From positions 1 to 26,103 of the forward strand of contig CAMBZR010000045.1 in NCBI GenBank assembly GCA_945872285.1: a stretch of 26,103 nucleotides of DNA, given 5' to 3'. Below are positions 23,858-26,103 of this stretch, in pieces. Origin of the DNA: Bordetella parapertussis. Its GTDB lineage: Bacteria > Pseudomonadota > Gammaproteobacteria > Burkholderiales > Burkholderiaceae_B. Below the pieces are notes generated by a model, which did not search any database, had not been told where the DNA came from, and saw only the letters and a list, made by a program, of their open reading frames with translations. The translations under genes were made by a program, and so were the position numbers. Within the stretch, counting starts at the first letter, position 1, and every line of letters begins with the position of its first letter.

Positions 23858-25303
23858 ATGGATCACACCTTTGATGTTGTTGTTGCAGGTTGCGGTGTTG
23901 CGGGCTTGTCCGCCGCTGTGACTGCAGCCGAGCGTGGCTTGAAGGTTGCGGTGCTTGAGCGCGCGTCGCGCGAAGATCGTGGCGGTCAAAGTCGTTACAC
24001 CGAAGCGTATTTTCGGATGAAAGCCTTAGACCAGGTGACCGATGATTTTGAAACGCACTTGGCCGATAACCTGGGCTTGTATCCCGAGCCTGATTTGATG
24101 GCCGAGATGGCAACGGGGCGTGAGAACTGGTCGCACGCGACGCGTACGTTAGCGATCCCGGATACAGACGTGATCGGAAACTTTGCCGAGCAAGTGCCGC
24201 CTACGATTAAATGGTTGCAGGGTGTGGGCGTGAAATTTGATTTTTTACCCACGCAATTCTTGACTGCTACGCAACCGCGCTTGTTGCCCGTCGGCGGGGG
24301 CGCAGCCTTGGTAGACGCACTCGCTGCACAAGCTGAAAAACTTGGCGTCACCTTTTTTTATTACACGACTGCACGCCGCTTGTTATTAAACGACGACGGT
24401 GTTGTGACGGGTTTGTTTGCGCAACAAAAAGGCACACAGAGCGCGCGGTTTCACGGCAAGGTGGTGTTGGCTTGTGGTGGCTTTGAAGGCAACCCAGCGT
24501 TGCAGTCTAAATACATCGGCCCGCGTTCAGTGTATTTGCGTCCGATTTGTAAGGGGGCGTATTTCAATCGTGGCGAAGGCATTGAGATGGCGCTCGATAT
24601 TGGCGCGGCCCCTTCGGGAGATTTTGGTAGCTATCACGCTGAACCCATCGATCCGCGCTCAGGTGTGTCTGAGCCTTCGGTGTTTATTTTTCCATACGGG
24701 ATCTTGGTAAACAAATCTGGCAAGCGCTTTGTCAACGAGGCACCGGGCACGATCGATGCCTGGTACGAGCGCATTACGCGCCGTATCTATGAACAAGAAG
24801 AAGGCTTGTCGTACGTTATTCTTGATCAACGCATGAAAGATATCCCCAACTATCGTCTGGCGATTCGTAGTGATCAGCCCGCGATTGAGGCTGACACAAT
24901 CGAGGGGCTTGCTGCAAAGTTGGATATTCATCCGCAAACCTTGAAAGACACTGTCGCCCAGTACAACGCGGCGTGCCCTAAAACGGGCAACTACGATCCC
25001 TTAAAAGTTGACGGGATGGCCACGCAAGGTTTGCTGCCGGCCAAAAGCAATTGGTCTTTGCCGCTTGATCGCGGCCCGTTCATGGCCTATCCAATTATCT
25101 CGGCCAATGTGTTTACGTTTGGTGGATTAAAGGTCGATCCACAAGGGCAGGTGCTCGATACCGATGGTTATGCGATCCCGAATCTTTACGCGGCTGGCGA
25201 AGTGATTGGGATGTATTACACCAATTACACCGGGGCGACTTCGGTCTTAAAAGGGCTAGTGTTTGGTCGTCTAGCGGCTAACAACATTGCCGATCAACAG
25301 TAG
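23858..25303 (+). CDS. FAD-dependent dehydrogenase/reductase, fumarate reductase flavoprotein (TcuA-like), second copy
   Basis: A 481-residue flavoprotein paralogous to the one at 21335-22792. The FAD motif AGCGVAGLSAAV is at 10-21, with Glu34 ending the second strand, then GGQSRYTEAYFRMKAL. FDFLPTQFLTATQPRLLPVGGG matches FDFLPTYFLTAAAPRLMPVGGG of the other copy. FGSYHAEPIDPRSG places a His at residue 260, GKRFVNEAPG follows, and IPNLYAAGEVIG closes the FAD site. Members oxidise or reduce a C-C bond next to carboxylates; TcuA turns tricarballylate into cis-aconitate. AGTTGGGAGAAAAAA ahead of the ATG contains a good ribosome binding site (GGGAG). The SDR gene follows after 9 bases, indicating an operon. 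It is probably cytoplasmic, since no signal peptide is seen. Confidence 0.92.
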   Translation: MDHTFDVVVAGCGVAGLSAAVTAAERGLKVAVLERASREDRGGQSRYTEAYFRMKALDQVTDDFETHLADNLGLYPEPDLMAEMATGRENWSHATRTLAIPDTDVIGNFAEQVPPTIKWLQGVGVKFDFLPTQFLTATQPRLLPVGGGAALVDALAAQAEKLGVTFFYYTTARRLLLNDDGVVTGLFAQQKGTQSARFHGKVVLACGGFEGNPALQSKYIGPRSVYLRPICKGAYFNRGEGIEMALDIGAAPSGDFGSYHAEPIDPRSGVSEPSVFIFPYGILVNKSGKRFVNEAPGTIDAWYERITRRIYEQEEGLSYVILDQRMKDIPNYRLAIRSDQPAIEADTIEGLAAKLDIHPQTLKDTVAQYNAACPKTGNYDPLKVDGMATQGLLPAKSNWSLPLDRGPFMAYPIISANVFTFGGLKVDPQGQVLDTDGYAIPNLYAAGEVIGMYYTNYTGATSVLKGLVFGRLAANNIADQQ

Positions 25304-25312
25304 GAATTTTCT

Positions 25313-26077
25313 ATGTACGCAGCACAATTTTTGTCAGGGCGGGTAGCCTTAGTGACCGGCGGTGCAGGCGGTATCGGTGCAGCCGTTTCTGAGGCACTCG
25401 CAGCCTCAGGTTGTCAGGTTGTGGCAGCGGATCTGCCCAATCGTTTAGGTGCGACTGAAACAGGCGGTGGCATTGAACACGTTGCATTGAACGTGACCGA
25501 TGCGTCTGACGTTGCGTACTGTGTGCAGGGTGTCGTGCAGCGTCACGGCCGTCTGGATATCTTGGTCAACGTTGCTGGCGTTGTGTCAGTGGGTAGTGCG
25601 CAAAACATCACTGAGCATGAGTGGGATCGTGTGATCGACATCAACTTGAAGGGCACCTTCTTGTGCTGCCAGGCTGTGATCCCGGTGATGAAGCAACAGA
25701 AGCTCGGTCGCATTATTAACATTGGCTCGGTGCTTGGTAAAAATGGTGGCAACCCTCGTCCGTGGCTCGACCCAAAAGAGCAAGACCGTGCCGGTAACGT
25801 GGTGTATGGGGTGTCTAAGGCGGGTGTGCACATCATGACGTCTTATTTAGCAAAAGAGCTGGCAACGTTTGGCATCACGGTGAATGCCGTGGCGCCGGGC
25901 CCCGTTGCCTCGGCGATGACGACCGCGTTTCCGCAAACGCTCAAGGATCTGATTCCAGTGGGGCGCATGGGTAAGGCCTCTGAGATCGCCTCGGCGATTT
26001 TGTTCTTAGCGTCGCCCGAATCGGGTTTTGTGACGGGTGAGATTTTGGATGTGAATGGTGGTCTTTGGTCTGATTAG
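25313..26077 (+). CDS. SDR-family NAD(P)-dependent oxidoreductase
   Basis: A 254-residue classical short-chain dehydrogenase, FabG-like. The cofactor motif TGGAGGIGAA is at 15-24, and Asp40 after the second strand favours NAD over NADP. NVAG is at 86-89, Asn111 is in INLKG, and Ser139 with Tyr165 and Lys169 (YGVSK) completes the catalytic tetrad. The C-terminal substrate region PGPVASAMTTAF and GFVTGEILDVNGG are typical. A loop of about 20 residues between Ser139 and Tyr165 (GKNGGNPRPWLDPKEQDRAG) is longer than usual and may shape the pocket. It follows the flavoprotein by 9 bases and likely oxidises a hydroxy acid or hydroxyacyl group in the same pathway. Only 26 bases remain after it, with no further feature. 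Confidence 0.93.
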   Translation: MYAAQFLSGRVALVTGGAGGIGAAVSEALAASGCQVVAADLPNRLGATETGGGIEHVALNVTDASDVAYCVQGVVQRHGRLDILVNVAGVVSVGSAQNITEHEWDRVIDINLKGTFLCCQAVIPVMKQQKLGRIINIGSVLGKNGGNPRPWLDPKEQDRAGNVVYGVSKAGVHIMTSYLAKELATFGITVNAVAPGPVASAMTTAFPQTLKDLIPVGRMGKASEIASAILFLASPESGFVTGEILDVNGGLWSD

Positions 26078-26103
26078 CGCTTTAAAAGCCTGCCTATGAC
26101 AGC

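Noticed and set aside
23448..24113. 221-codon minus-strand frame across the HupH-like and second flavoprotein genes
   Set aside because: It is antisense to well-supported genes, with composition typical of a frame shadow.
1..26103. CRISPR array or transposase
   Set aside because: No regularly spaced direct repeats and no DDE, serine or tyrosine recombinase signatures were found on either strand.

Overview
The window looks like chromosome from a beta-proteobacterium of the Burkholderiales, most likely an Alcaligenaceae-type (Bordetella-like) organism. The reasons are three separate periplasmic Bug/TctC-type binding proteins, the rmlD-waaC-waaA lipopolysaccharide block, the birA-coaX pair, and the dac-dat-DUF493-lipB-lipA run, all of which are familiar in that group. 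G+C content looks slightly above 50% by eye, except for one very AT-rich island at about 16250-16392. No rRNA, tRNA, CRISPR array or complete insertion sequence was seen.

Layout. 1-1994: the tail of an enoyl-CoA hydratase, a Bug binding protein and a TauE/SafE permease, packed with no gaps. 2042-5268: the envelope genes rfbD (rmlD), waaC and waaA. A probable 57-residue membrane peptide gene is antisense to the waaA tail. 5562-8073: a second Bug protein, an NTF2/SnoaL-like protein and a ketopantoate-reductase-like enzyme. 8176-10891 (minus strand): birA, coaX and an LDH2-family oxidoreductase. 11123-11767: an alpha/beta hydrolase. 11879-16106: a PBP5/6-type carboxypeptidase, a D-amino-acid transaminase, a DUF493 protein, lipB and lipA, covering cell-wall and lipoate functions. 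16107-16392: a palindrome-rich AT island. It leads into a 498-residue ATPase fused to a PD-(D/E)XK-like domain, which is the best candidate for acquired DNA.

18052-26077: a catabolic-looking region. It holds a third Bug protein, a CaiB/BaiF CoA-transferase, an HMG-CoA-lyase-like enzyme, a flavoprotein dehydrogenase on the minus strand, a racemase-superfamily (HupH-like) protein lacking the usual cysteines, a second paralogous flavoprotein and an SDR dehydrogenase. Read together, these could capture an organic acid, oxidise it, activate it as a CoA thioester and cleave it. The substrate is unknown and the pathway is inference.

The points most worth a second look are the 24-bp inverted repeat just before the ATPase start codon, the TcuA-like flavoprotein pair around a cysteine-free racemase homologue, the apparent loss of the catalytic His in the LDH2-family enzyme, the Lys/Pro-rich linker of the carboxypeptidase, and the small antisense membrane peptide.
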